NCBI RefSeq assembly: GCF_005145045.1
Contig: NZ_CP039692.1
Coordinates: 1 to 64,000 of the forward strand
Reading direction: 5' to 3'
Source: Agrobacterium larrymoorei
Lineage (GTDB): Bacteria; Pseudomonadota; Alphaproteobacteria; Rhizobiales; Rhizobiaceae
Length of the DNA: 64,000 nt
Shown one piece after another: positions 16,982 to 25,469 of this stretch. How positions within the stretch are numbered: the first letter of the stretch is position 1; the number at the start of each line of letters is the position of its first letter. The notes under the pieces were generated by a model that searched no databases, was not told where the DNA came from, and saw nothing but the letters and a program-made list of their open reading frames with translations. The position numbers and the translations under genes were made by a program.

Positions 16982-17593
16982 ATGAGAGTCGAGAAGTCTG
17001 AGTGTTTGGCTGACCCGAAAATCCCACCGCGGGACCGTATTGTTTCGACAGCCTGCCAGCTGTTTCGTGAACATGGCATTCGTGGCATAGGCGTCGATGC
17101 GATCGCAGAAGCGGCCTCCACCAACAAAATGACGCTATACCGGCATTTCGGCTCGAAGGACGATCTGGTGTGTGAGGTTCTCAAGCACAGCTCCCAGACA
17201 CTCGACAAAGCCTGGGAAGATCTCGAGGCAGGAAGTCCAGGCGATCCCAGAGGCCAGCTCGCAGCTTGGGTGAAAGCACGTGCACACTGTCTTTCCAGCG
17301 AACCTTATGGATGTGATTTGGCCAATGCTGCCGTCGAGTTGAAGGAACACGGTCATCCGGCGCACGCGGTCATCGAAACGCTGAAGATGCAGCAGCACGC
17401 TCGCCTGACGGATCTTTGTCGCTCGACCGGTGTCAGCGATCCGGAGCTTCTGGCTGATACGCTTTCCATGCTGTTGGAGGGGGCGCGCGTCAGTAAGCTT
17501 GCAACAGGCGACGAAGGCCCCTCGATGCGTTTTACCAGAGCATGTGAGGCAACGATGACCTCCTTCGGTCTCAATCCGACTGTTTCTTCGTGA
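16982..17593 (+). CDS. TetR-family transcriptional regulator
   Basis: The 203-residue protein has the TetR N-terminal helix-turn-helix: RDRIVSTACQLFREHGIRGIGVDAIAEAASTNKMTLYRHFGSKDDLV (about residues 17-63). The C-terminal ligand-binding half contains YGCDLANAAVELKEHGHPAH, a form seen in TetR proteins with the C-terminal 'CATA-like' domain, and has a Cys. It is divergent from the small gene at 16571-16834, and two near-identical palindromes lie between them, which is the usual autoregulatory arrangement. The ligand cannot be inferred. Confidence 0.88.
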   Translation: MRVEKSECLADPKIPPRDRIVSTACQLFREHGIRGIGVDAIAEAASTNKMTLYRHFGSKDDLVCEVLKHSSQTLDKAWEDLEAGSPGDPRGQLAAWVKARAHCLSSEPYGCDLANAAVELKEHGHPAHAVIETLKMQQHARLTDLCRSTGVSDPELLADTLSMLLEGARVSKLATGDEGPSMRFTRACEATMTSFGLNPTVSS

Positions 17594-17620
17594 GTATCAG
17601 CTTAAAGTAAACGTCAGCCT

Positions 17621-17860
17621 TTAATCGCTGCTGCGAGCGATAAGGCGTTTGCCTTCGTCTGTAAGGACGAGGCGGGGAAAGCCGTTCGTGGCGATCTCCC
17701 TGACGAAGGCTTCTTTTTCAAGGTTGGCAACGGTTGAGGTAGAAATGCGCTTGTCGCCAACCAGCCAGCCACGCCCAAGACGGCGCTGGTGGCGATACTG
17801 ATGGATCGCCGACAATGTCCCCACCGCGGTCTTCGAAAGCTGCTTTCCATCAGATGTCAT
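17621..17860 (-). CDS. Small winged-helix-like protein, unknown function
   Basis: The 79-residue protein from ATG 17860 (AGGAG site 8 bp upstream) reads SDGKQLSKTAVGTLSAIHQYRHQR, then a WLVGDKRISTSTVANLEKEAFVREI block and a GFPRLVLTDEGKRLIA end. The last part resembles the beta-wing of MarR/winged-helix proteins (LTDEGKRL is typical). It lacks the dimerisation helices of full MarR proteins, so it may be a small DNA-binding protein or a domain fragment. No partner gene is evident. Confidence 0.55.
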   Translation of the reverse strand: MTSDGKQLSKTAVGTLSAIHQYRHQRRLGRGWLVGDKRISTSTVANLEKEAFVREIATNGFPRLVLTDEGKRLIARSSD

Positions 17861-18033
17861 TTTGACAGCTCCTATCAACGTTCTCACTATGTTCATGTGA
17901 GGACAGAGGACTGCGCTTTCAAGGCGCGGCCGCTCATTCAGATTTAATTAAATATGTTCGCAAATACTGGTCAGCAGGGATGATCGAAACGGGCGTGGAC
18001 AAGTTGAGTAACCGATAGCCATTGGAGCATCCC

Positions 18034-18423
18034 ATGTCCGCGCGTACTGTTCTCGTTGTAGAAGACGATCTTCTGATCAGATTGATGTTGGTTGAGGCGC
18101 TTCAGGACGATGGTTATGCTGTCGTTGAGGCTGGAAACGTTCTTGAAGCGGTCGCGGCGATCGGACGCAATCCTTCCTTTGACGCGCTGGTCACCGACGT
18201 CGATATGCCAGGATACCTTACGGGCCTCGATCTTGCGGCTATGGTTGCCAGCGTATCTGCGCGAACGCAGATTATTGTCGTTTCTGGTCGCGATGTCAGC
18301 GAATCCGTCGAAATTGGCTGGGCCTTCATGCCAAAGCCATACAGCCTGGATCAGCTCCTAAACCTGCTCGATGAAGCCAATGGCGTGACACCCCAAGCAC
18401 CTGAGATGGCGCAGGCAGTCTAA
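18034..18423 (+). CDS. Single-domain response regulator (receiver only)
   Basis: The 129-residue protein is a lone receiver domain: TVLVVEDDLLIRLMLVEAL with the acidic pair, ALVTDVDMPG with the phosphorylated Asp near residue 55, IIVVSGRD with the conserved Ser/Thr, and FMPKPYSLDQLL with the Lys. It has no output domain, so it likely works as a phosphate sink, a relay or by contacting a partner. ATG 18034 follows a GGAGC site. It is 16 bp before a DUF429 gene, and the two may be co-transcribed. A second lone receiver is at 51771-52136. Confidence 0.9.
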   Translation: MSARTVLVVEDDLLIRLMLVEALQDDGYAVVEAGNVLEAVAAIGRNPSFDALVTDVDMPGYLTGLDLAAMVASVSARTQIIVVSGRDVSESVEIGWAFMPKPYSLDQLLNLLDEANGVTPQAPEMAQAV

Positions 18424-18439
18424 GTGCGACGGCAAACCT

Positions 18440-19228
18440 ATGACAGCAGTTCTCGGCATTGATGCAGCATGGACGTTGACAGAACCAAGTGGCATCGCTC
18501 TGGTTGAACGCGACGGTGTCAATTGGCGACTTGTTCGGGTTGCAGCATCTTATCAGGCCTTCCTCTTTGACGATCACTGGCAAGGCATAAGACATCGCGG
18601 GTCGACGCCCGATCCACTGGCTCTCCTTTCAAAGGCGGCGGAACTCACCACGACGCCTGTCAGCATTGTTGCAATCGACATGCCATTATCGAACAAGCCG
18701 ATCACTGGTCGACGCGTTTCCGATAACGCGATTTCTTCATATTATGGATCACGACATGCTGGCACGCACACGCCAAACCAAACCCGACCAGGCAAGCTCA
18801 GTGATGATTTGACCCTGGGTTTTGCGCAAGCAGGCTATCCGCTTCTGACATCTGGAGGATCTTTCCCGGCTCTCATCGAAGTTTATCCGCACCCGGCTCT
18901 GATCGAACTGGCGAATGCGGAGCGAAGGCTTCCCTACAAGCACGCGAAATCCCGTAAATACTGGCCCGAGGAGAGCCTTGCAGATCGTCGCCACAAGCTT
19001 CTGAGCGTCTGGGCAGACATCGTCAGCTTGCTAGACAGTCGCATTGAAGGCGTTTCTTCAGCTCTGCCCCTACCCGACCCGTCGTCGCGAGGCTTTGAAT
19101 TGAAAGCGTTCGAGGACTGCCTGGATGCGGTTGTGTGTGCCTGGGTCGGCACCTGTGTTCTGGATGGAAACGCCAAGGCCTACGGCGACGAGACGTCGGC
19201 GATCTGGGTCCCAACCGCTGTAACTTAG
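18440..19228 (+). CDS. DUF429 protein (predicted RNase H-like fold)
   Basis: The 262-residue protein shows DUF429 features: VLGIDAAWTLTEPSGIALVE at the start, VAIDMPLSNKPITGRRVSDNAISSYYGSRHAGTHTPN in the middle (the conserved D.P and R.cD segment) and IEVYPHPALIEL followed by KAFEDCLDAVVCAWVG near the end. The family is predicted to have an RNase H-like fold, with Asp7, Asp and the late Asp as metal ligands; no function is proved. It follows the receiver gene by 16 bp. All acidic residues expected for the fold appear present. Confidence 0.8.
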   Translation: MTAVLGIDAAWTLTEPSGIALVERDGVNWRLVRVAASYQAFLFDDHWQGIRHRGSTPDPLALLSKAAELTTTPVSIVAIDMPLSNKPITGRRVSDNAISSYYGSRHAGTHTPNQTRPGKLSDDLTLGFAQAGYPLLTSGGSFPALIEVYPHPALIELANAERRLPYKHAKSRKYWPEESLADRRHKLLSVWADIVSLLDSRIEGVSSALPLPDPSSRGFELKAFEDCLDAVVCAWVGTCVLDGNAKAYGDETSAIWVPTAVT

Positions 19229-19329
19229 CCGAAGAGGTTGATCTTGGAGCCAGGGTTGGCGCATCCCATATGTCGTCGACAGATGCCTATCAAGATAATT
19301 GGCCAGTGCATGGAAAGTGAGGACATCGA

Positions 19330-19593
19330 ATGGCTTACAAGCCAAAGCCGGGAGAGGTTTGCTTGTTCGAAAATGAAAAAGCCGGGCATGACACCGCCCC
19401 TGATCACCGCGGATATTTCATCGCAGACCGTGACATTAAGGCCGGAGAGAAGATCGAGTTCTCGCTGTGGGCCGGACGAGCAAACAGTCCACGATCATTC
19501 GGTGGCCGACTGACGGCGCAAAAGGGGTCGCCTGAGCCTGCACCTGTTGATCTGTTCGGAAATCCGATAGACCGGTCTAACGACAGAAAATAG
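19330..19593 (+). CDS. Small hypothetical protein
   Basis: The 87-residue protein is preceded by GAGGA at a good distance from ATG 19330. It reads MAYKPKPGEVCLFENEKAGHDTAPDHRGYFIADRDIKAGEKIEFSLWAGRA, a short beta-rich motif with YFIADRDIKAGEKIEFSLW, and ends in a proline-rich basic tail. I do not recognise a named family, though I have an impression of similar short proteins in rhizobia. Function unknown; it could be part of the unit that begins at 18034, but a 101-bp gap separates it. Confidence 0.6.
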   Translation: MAYKPKPGEVCLFENEKAGHDTAPDHRGYFIADRDIKAGEKIEFSLWAGRANSPRSFGGRLTAQKGSPEPAPVDLFGNPIDRSNDRK

Positions 19594-19811
19594 TTGCCAC
19601 TCATCATGCATCTGTCACTCGTGCGCCTCTACCGTGGAAAGCGGCACAGCGGCCCGTGTCTATCACGCAAAGAAGGGTGTCTCCCTGACGACTTTCTTGC
19701 ACCTCCGTTGCGGATTTTGATCAGCGTTCTATGTTCCAACCGGGCTGGTACAATCTCCTTACTAGGGAAGAAGTGTCATTTGAGCGGCTTCTGTTCCGAC
19801 GGATAGGACCA

Positions 19812-22085
19812 TCATATTTCGACAAAAACGACCGAGCGGTCGGCGGTTTCCAAAAGCGTGTCAGCAACAGTGCCGTAGGAAAGGTCAGTACCTGCCCTTC
19901 TGTTGACCCCCAGGATAATCAGATTAAAGCGCCCTCTTCTGGCGTGCTTTAAGATAGCAAGCTCGGGCGATCCCTCTTGCGACGTAACCTTCTCCACTGG
20001 CAGTCCGTAGAAAGTTGCAATCTGGTCGAGTTGCTCGAACGCCGATTGTTGAGCGCCACTCGTATCGCTCACTCGTGAAAGAGACGCTGCCTGTGCAGGA
20101 TCCTTGAAATACACAACGGCGATCGACGCACCGGTAGCTTTGGCGATGACAAATGCGAACTCTGCCGCGTTCAGCGAACGCTCTGTCCCGCCAACGGGCA
20201 CAAGTATGCGCAACTGAGCATCTGACTTTGGAAGATGTCCACGAGCCGATACGATTGCCGTCGTCCCACTGAAAGCATCCACCATTGCTGTATGCCGTCT
20301 ACCGTACCCACCGCCCGCACCCGCGCTTGACTCAACGCCGACAAACATCATGTCATGGCCCTTGTCCGCGGTCTCGGCGAGGATATCTTCTAGCTCCCCG
20401 TCCTTAAGTCTGATCGTGACGTGTACCTCGCCGTCGGGCGCGGCTTGTTTTACGCTGTCCATCTTTAGGACTGTATCGGCGGTGCTCTGCACGCGCTCAC
20501 TGACCTCTTTCGCGCGAGTGTCCGGCAGACGTCTGGATAGATCTTCAGCGTCGCCATCGGTGTCTTCATCGACGATATCCAAGACAGTAATCGGCATTTT
20601 CCGCACGGCAGCAAAATGCCCAGCGATACGGGCAGCAAGATCGCTGCTGGCCGAGTGGTCGACCGCAAGCAGGATCCGCTCGAAACTCGACAAGAAGCTC
20701 TTTTCCTCAAGGGATTCGAGCCGGAGTCGATCCCTTTCCTCCTCCCGCATCGGTAGCCGTGCTAGCGCCCACCGCAAAGTGGGTGGCATAGCCATCGTTG
20801 TCACCACTGCCATGGCAACGATCACGGAAAACAAACGCTCGTCAAGTACGCCGACCGATAAGCCTATCGAGGCTACGATAACCTCTGTTGATCCCCGGGC
20901 ATTCATTCCGCAACCAAGCGCAATAGCTTCGGAATTGGAAAACCCGCCCATCTTGGCCCCGGCAAAGGCGCCGCCAAACTTTCCAAGGCTAGCGATCAGG
21001 ATCAGTCCTACCGCCAGTAACAATATAGATGGGTCAGCCAAAAGGCCGAGATCAGTATTCAGACCCGTCAGGCCAAAGAAGACCGGCATGAACAGCGCGG
21101 TCGTCAACGCGCGTAGCTGCCCTTCGATCTGGCGTGTCAGGATTGGGGATTGGCCGACTAGTATGCCCGCGACGAACGCACCTAAGACAGTGTGAACGCC
21201 AATCAAATTGGTGATTATCGCCATCCCACCCATGATGGCGATAATCGCACTCAACACTGGCAGGTCACTCTTGAAGGTATCGTTGACCCATCGAATGATC
21301 TCAAAGACGATACGCCGCCCAATCGTGAAGCTGAAGGCCATGAATGCAATCGTGCCTATGACACTCTTTGCGAGGATTGCGACATCAACAGCGCCACTCG
21401 TGGCCAGGCTGAACGTCAAAGCGATAATAACCCATCCTATCGTGTCATCGATAATCGCGGAGGCAACAATCAGCTGACCGACATTGCGGCGCATGAAGTC
21501 CATCTCGCGCACGACAGACGCGACAATCTTCACTGAAGAGATCGACAGCGCGGTTCCCAGGAAGAGCGACGTGACCAATCGCGTGTCGGGATCAGGCAAC
21601 ATACTTGCGGGGATGAGCTCCCCCAAAGCAAAACCGAGTGCAAAAGGCACCACGATCCCAGAGAGCGAGACTCCCGCTGCGGCACGACGCAATCGCAACG
21701 CCAGACCGAGGTCCGTTTCCATACCTGCGAGCAGGAGTAAGAACAAAATGCCAAGTTGGGCAACGGCGTCCGCCATTGCTTTTTGCGCCTCGCCGGCTGG
21801 GAACAGCGTCGACTGGGCTTCGGGAAACACAAGGCCGAATACCGAAGGACCCAGCAAGATACCGCCGATAATCTGGCCCATGATCGACGGCTGTCCAATG
21901 CGCACCATAGCCTCGCCGAGTAATCTCCCGACAACCACAAGTACAATGATCTGGATTAGGAATAAGGCCTCTGAGGGACCAGATGATTTTCCATCGGCGG
22001 CAAAGGCGGCGCCGCACGTCACTAACATGCCAACTGTCGGCAAGGCCAAAAGGCTAAGCCGGACAGAATTCACTTTGATTTTCAT
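19812..22085 (-). CDS. CPA2-type cation:proton antiporter with C-terminal universal-stress domains
   Basis: The 757-residue protein has a signal-like N-terminus (LSLLALPTVGMLVTCGAAFA), then about 12 membrane helices of the KefB/NhaP2-like exchanger fold (LLGEAMVRIGQPSIMGQIIGGILLGPSVFG, VAQLGILFLLLLAGMETDLGL, ALGCGMNARGSTEVIVASIGL). From about residue 445 it continues into a soluble cytosolic part with two universal-stress-protein-like modules (FERILLAVDHSASSDLAARIAGHF; LRILVPVGGTERSLNAAEFAF ... NLIILGVNRRAG). It should exchange Na+ or K+ for protons, with the tail as regulator. I prefer ATG 22085; a TTG lies 17 codons upstream. Confidence 0.85.
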   Translation of the reverse strand: MKIKVNSVRLSLLALPTVGMLVTCGAAFAADGKSSGPSEALFLIQIIVLVVVGRLLGEAMVRIGQPSIMGQIIGGILLGPSVFGLVFPEAQSTLFPAGEAQKAMADAVAQLGILFLLLLAGMETDLGLALRLRRAAAGVSLSGIVVPFALGFALGELIPASMLPDPDTRLVTSLFLGTALSISSVKIVASVVREMDFMRRNVGQLIVASAIIDDTIGWVIIALTFSLATSGAVDVAILAKSVIGTIAFMAFSFTIGRRIVFEIIRWVNDTFKSDLPVLSAIIAIMGGMAIITNLIGVHTVLGAFVAGILVGQSPILTRQIEGQLRALTTALFMPVFFGLTGLNTDLGLLADPSILLLAVGLILIASLGKFGGAFAGAKMGGFSNSEAIALGCGMNARGSTEVIVASIGLSVGVLDERLFSVIVAMAVVTTMAMPPTLRWALARLPMREEERDRLRLESLEEKSFLSSFERILLAVDHSASSDLAARIAGHFAAVRKMPITVLDIVDEDTDGDAEDLSRRLPDTRAKEVSERVQSTADTVLKMDSVKQAAPDGEVHVTIRLKDGELEDILAETADKGHDMMFVGVESSAGAGGGYGRRHTAMVDAFSGTTAIVSARGHLPKSDAQLRILVPVGGTERSLNAAEFAFVIAKATGASIAVVYFKDPAQAASLSRVSDTSGAQQSAFEQLDQIATFYGLPVEKVTSQEGSPELAILKHARRGRFNLIILGVNRRAGTDLSYGTVADTLLETADRSVVFVEI

Positions 22086-22464
22086 TCGATGGAAGCCCCG
22101 TGCATTTCTGGCAATAAAACGGGCCAGCCAATCCAATGTTCCGTAGAGAAGACTAAACGCAGCTACGGCCTTTTAGGGTCAAGCTGCCTATTTGCTCCGC
22201 AACAAAGTCGCTTCCGATGACTGAGTTGAACCAGATCGCGAACCGCCATCAAAGCCGCGCATCTGAAAAACTTCTTTTCTTCTCAAGCCAGAGCCCAGAG
22301 CGGTTTACCATGTCGAACTGGGCAGAGCCGGTCGTGAGCGTGCCTCATCCGTTCAGACGATACGGCAGACCGCTGCGCCAGCTCAGAACGGCTGGCCACC
22401 TTCAATATTCGCTTTTAATAAATCAATTTGGTTTATTGGTTTCGCGAATTTCGGAGCAAGGTTC
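22086..22464. other. Divergent intergenic region, no gene
   Basis: About 380 bp upstream of the antiporter gene and of a small membrane-protein frame. The AT-rich stretch at about 22405-22445 may hold the latter's promoter. Nothing else recognised. Confidence 0.35.
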
Positions 22465-22764
22465 GTGGGATCATTCTATCTGTTGGTTTTGGCCGCAACT
22501 ACGTTGTGCGGGCTGCGTTGGAACGCGATGTTCTCCTATCTGCTTGCGCTTGGCTGCACAATTATTATCACCCTGGTACTTGCGTGTACGCGATTTTCTG
22601 AGGAAACGATGTGGTATGCGCAAATTGGCGTGCTCCTCAGCCACTCATTGTTGGTTGGCTTGAAGAAGTATCTCGACAGACCGGCGTTGAATACACAGCC
22701 TTCCAGACGCCGGGCAGCAGGAGAGGACAGGCGGGAAAGCTTCTTCACCACGTTTGGTGTTTGA
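22465..22764 (+). CDS. Small membrane protein, unknown
   Basis: The 99-residue frame from GTG 22465 (GGAGCAAGG site upstream) contains three hydrophobic stretches, SFYLLVLAATTLCGL, MFSYLLALGCTIIITLVLAC and WYAQIGVLLSHSLLVGL, followed by a basic tail (KKYLDRPALNTQPSRRRAAGEDRR). The arrangement resembles small rhizobial inner-membrane regulators of exopolysaccharide synthesis only in general layout. An overlapping frame of similar length exists, so this call is weak. Its stop lies 25 bp before the IS66 left end, so the insertion did not cut it. Confidence 0.4.
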   Translation: MGSFYLLVLAATTLCGLRWNAMFSYLLALGCTIIITLVLACTRFSEETMWYAQIGVLLSHSLLVGLKKYLDRPALNTQPSRRRAAGEDRRESFFTTFGV

Positions 22765-22886
22765 ACCGGGCCGTCGTTCCGTCTGAATGGTATGCGCCGT
22801 CTACGCCCCATTGATTTTACAATTCCGGCTAGGGGCAGAGCTACCAGCGGTCCGGATGTGAGCTCACCGAATAGTATCTGACGAGC

Positions 22887-24557
22887 TCATTGTGAGGCTT
22901 TTTTACGGGCGGCATAGGCCCATGGCATCAGGGCATCGATGTCTTTGGCGAGGTGGCCGTTTGCGAGGCGGGTGAAGAGGTCGCACAGATATGCGTAGGG
23001 CTCAACGCCGTTCATTTTACAAGTGCCGATCAGGCTAGCAAACCGGGCCCAATTACGGCCCCCTTCGTCGTGCCCGGCAAAGAGCGCATTGCGGCGGTTC
23101 ATGGCCGGTCGACGGATCGCGTTTTCCACGAGGTTGGAGTCGATATCGATGTGGCCGTCGTCCAAGAACAGCCGAAAGCCATCCTGTCGTTTCAGCATGT
23201 AGGCCAAGGCAATGCCGAGATCGGATTTGCGTGAGACGCGCGCAGCCTGGGCTGCCAGCCAGGTGAAGAACTCGTCCACCAGCGGAAGAGACAGGTCCCG
23301 TCGAACCGCCCGGCGATGTTGGGGATCTGAGCCCCGGATACTGTCTTCGATCTTGTAGAGCGCGGCGATGCGCACCAGCGCCGCCTCGACAATGGGCGAT
23401 CCGCTCTTCGGCGTGGCCTTGATCAGCTTTCTGCGCCCGTGTGCCCAGCAGAAAGCCAGTTTCAAGGGATCGCCACCCGTCCGGTCCGACGTGGCGAGGT
23501 GAGAGTAACCACCGTAGGCATCGACCTGGATCGTGCCGTTGAACCCGTTGAGGATTTCAGCGGCATATTCGCCTTTACGTCCAGGCCGATAATGGAACAC
23601 CACGCCCGGCGGCGCAGAGCCATTCCATCCACGATCGTCGCGCAGCACGGCCCAGAGATAACCCGTCTTCGTCTTGCCTCGTCCCGGATCCAGAACCGGG
23701 GCGGTGGTCTCGTCGACATAGAGCCGCATGCTTTCCCTCAGCAGCCGTTTGGCCATATGGTCGACCACCGGTGCGATTTCGCTGCCCGTGCGCCCCATCC
23801 AATCGGAAAGGACCGTGCGGTCTATCGGCACCCCGTGTCGCGCCATGACCTCAGCTTGCCGGTTGAGCGGCATATGTTCGGAATGCTTGGCGACAGCAAT
23901 CTCCGCCAGAAGGGCTTCAGTCGGCCAGCTTGTCTCCAGAAGATGCGCGGGCGCTCTGGCCTGGATGATGCCCGTTCGACCCTTGGGGCATGCGTATTTC
24001 GGGCGGATCGTGACGATCACCTCGTAGCGCGCCGGGATCCGGTCGAGCCGTTCCGTCCGGTCCTCGCCGATCCGCACCATGTTGCCGCAACCGCAAGGAC
24101 AAACGATGCTTTCGGGCTCGATCACGCGCTCGACCCGCGGCAGGTGTTCAGGCAGTGCACGGGCCTTACGCTCCTTGCGAGAAACGGCCTTGTCAGGATC
24201 GCCAGGCTTTTCGGGATCATCTGCGCTTGCTTCGATCTTCTGCTCGACGGCGGCGATCCGTGCCTGTGTTTCGGCGATCGCCGTTTCAAGGTCTTCCAGC
24301 GCCAGTTCCATTTGCGCCGGATCGAGCTTTTCCGATTTCGGCCCGAACTTCGTGCGCCGATAGTCGTGAACCTGACCCTCAAGCCTCTCGATCAGCTCCT
24401 TCAACTCACCGATGAACGCATCCTTTTCGGCAACGACCGCCTGCTCATGCTGACGTGCAGCACGCTCGACCGACAGCTCGAACTGCATCGCGGCAAACGC
24501 CTTCACCACCTCTGGCGGAAGGTCCGGAAACAGGCTGAGATCAATAGGTTGCGACAT
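22887..24557 (-). CDS. tnpC: IS66 transposase TnpC
   Basis: The 556-residue transposase has the IS66 layout: an N-terminal leucine-rich helix (about 25-70), a zinc-finger-like CPCGCGNMV segment near 155, and the DDE domain with YVDETTAPVLDPGRGKTKTGYLW (first Asp), IQVDAYGGY (second Asp) and SNLVENAIRRPAMNRRNALFAGHDEGG (Glu). The C-terminal TNP-IS66 block is present (MNGVEPYAYLCDLFTRLANGH). Length and motifs are normal, so it looks active. Confidence 0.95.
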   Translation of the reverse strand: MSQPIDLSLFPDLPPEVVKAFAAMQFELSVERAARQHEQAVVAEKDAFIGELKELIERLEGQVHDYRRTKFGPKSEKLDPAQMELALEDLETAIAETQARIAAVEQKIEASADDPEKPGDPDKAVSRKERKARALPEHLPRVERVIEPESIVCPCGCGNMVRIGEDRTERLDRIPARYEVIVTIRPKYACPKGRTGIIQARAPAHLLETSWPTEALLAEIAVAKHSEHMPLNRQAEVMARHGVPIDRTVLSDWMGRTGSEIAPVVDHMAKRLLRESMRLYVDETTAPVLDPGRGKTKTGYLWAVLRDDRGWNGSAPPGVVFHYRPGRKGEYAAEILNGFNGTIQVDAYGGYSHLATSDRTGGDPLKLAFCWAHGRRKLIKATPKSGSPIVEAALVRIAALYKIEDSIRGSDPQHRRAVRRDLSLPLVDEFFTWLAAQAARVSRKSDLGIALAYMLKRQDGFRLFLDDGHIDIDSNLVENAIRRPAMNRRNALFAGHDEGGRNWARFASLIGTCKMNGVEPYAYLCDLFTRLANGHLAKDIDALMPWAYAARKKASQ

Positions 24558-24619
24558 GCCGCCTTATAGCAAAACAGCATAAAAAAGCCAAACAAAACAA
24601 TGCAAAGACGGCCGGATAT

Positions 24620-24973
24620 TCACCCTGCGGCCGATGGCACGGTTACCCGTTGCGCCATCACCCGCCGCCAGTCAAGACCTTCGAACAAAGCCTCATATTG
24701 CCCCCTGGAAAGACGCATCGTCCCATCCTGAACCTTGGGCCAGGCAAAGCTTCCATGTTCAAGAATTTTGTAAGTCAGCACCATTCCTGTGCCATCCCAC
24801 ACCAGGATCTTCAGGCGGTCCCCGCGTTTTGACCGAAAGATCACCGTCACCCCGGAATGCGGGTTCAGCTTCAATTCGGTCTGCACCATCAGAGCCAGCG
24901 CCTGATGCCCACAGCGGAAGTCAACCGGACGGGTTGCGATCAGGATCGGCAGTCGTTGGCCCGCGACGATCAT
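24620..24973 (-). CDS. tnpB: IS66 accessory protein TnpB
   Basis: The 117-residue protein carries the IS66 Orf2 signature: RLPILIATRPVDFRCGHQALALMVQTEL, FRSKRGDRLKILVWDGTGMVLTYKILEHGSFAWP, and LSRGQYEALFEGLDW. It is required with TnpA and TnpC for transposition of IS66 elements, although its biochemical role is unsettled. It overlaps tnpA by 4 bp (ATGA), a sign of translational coupling. Confidence 0.95.
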   Translation of the reverse strand: MIVAGQRLPILIATRPVDFRCGHQALALMVQTELKLNPHSGVTVIFRSKRGDRLKILVWDGTGMVLTYKILEHGSFAWPKVQDGTMRLSRGQYEALFEGLDWRRVMAQRVTVPSAAG

Positions 24974-25419
24974 GACGCTCCTCGCACAGCGCGAACCAGA
25001 GCGGCGACCCGTTCAACGGGCACATCGTCAGGAACCCGCATCACAACGTCTGAGCCGATCTGCAGCATCAAACCTTGCTCCCTGGGCCCGTCGGAGACCA
25101 TCTTCGGAAGTGACAAACAATTGACAGGCTCAGGTGGCTCGGCAGCGATTGAAAGAGGAACGAATGGCGGCTCGGCACCATCGTGCTCCGACCGCGTCGT
25201 TGCCGCCGCAAAAGGCAGCGCCAGATTGCCGTCGCGCGCTTGACGTCGCCAATCGGAAAGCTGGTTTGCTATAACACCGTGACGGCGCGCAACATCCACA
25301 ACACGAGCACCAGGCTCAAAACTCTCCGCCACGATCCGCGCCTTCACGTCATCCGGCCACCGCCGGTTACCCCGCCGCGGCTCAACGACCTCATAACGAC
25401 CAACAAATCCATCATCCAT
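24970..25419 (-). CDS. tnpA: IS66 protein TnpA (helix-turn-helix)
   Basis: The 149-residue protein begins with a helix-turn-helix related to the IS3-family OrfA: RRWPDDVKARIVAESFEPGARVVDVARRHGVIANQLSDWRRQAR. The C-terminal half ends with SDVVMRVPDDVPVERVAALVRAVR, the usual IS66 TnpA tail. It binds the element's ends. The start is ATG 25419, about 90 bp inside the right end. Confidence 0.93.
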   Translation of the reverse strand: MDDGFVGRYEVVEPRRGNRRWPDDVKARIVAESFEPGARVVDVARRHGVIANQLSDWRRQARDGNLALPFAAATTRSEHDGAEPPFVPLSIAAEPPEPVNCLSLPKMVSDGPREQGLMLQIGSDVVMRVPDDVPVERVAALVRAVRGAS

Positions 25420-25469
25420 AATTCAACTTCCAGATACGCCTGGAAGCCTTTTCGCATGACCAATCATGC

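Noticed and set aside
20350..21195. Long plus-strand frames opposite the antiporter gene
   Set aside because: Rich in Ser, Arg and Thr with no family signature; antisense to a well-supported membrane protein.
22217..22663. Frame of 148 codons overlapping the small membrane protein
   Set aside because: Composition is Arg-, Cys- and Ser-rich without a domain; the other frame has coherent hydrophobic segments.
23439..24569. Long plus-strand frame of 376 codons
   Set aside because: It is the antisense shadow of the IS66 tnpC gene, which has clear motifs.
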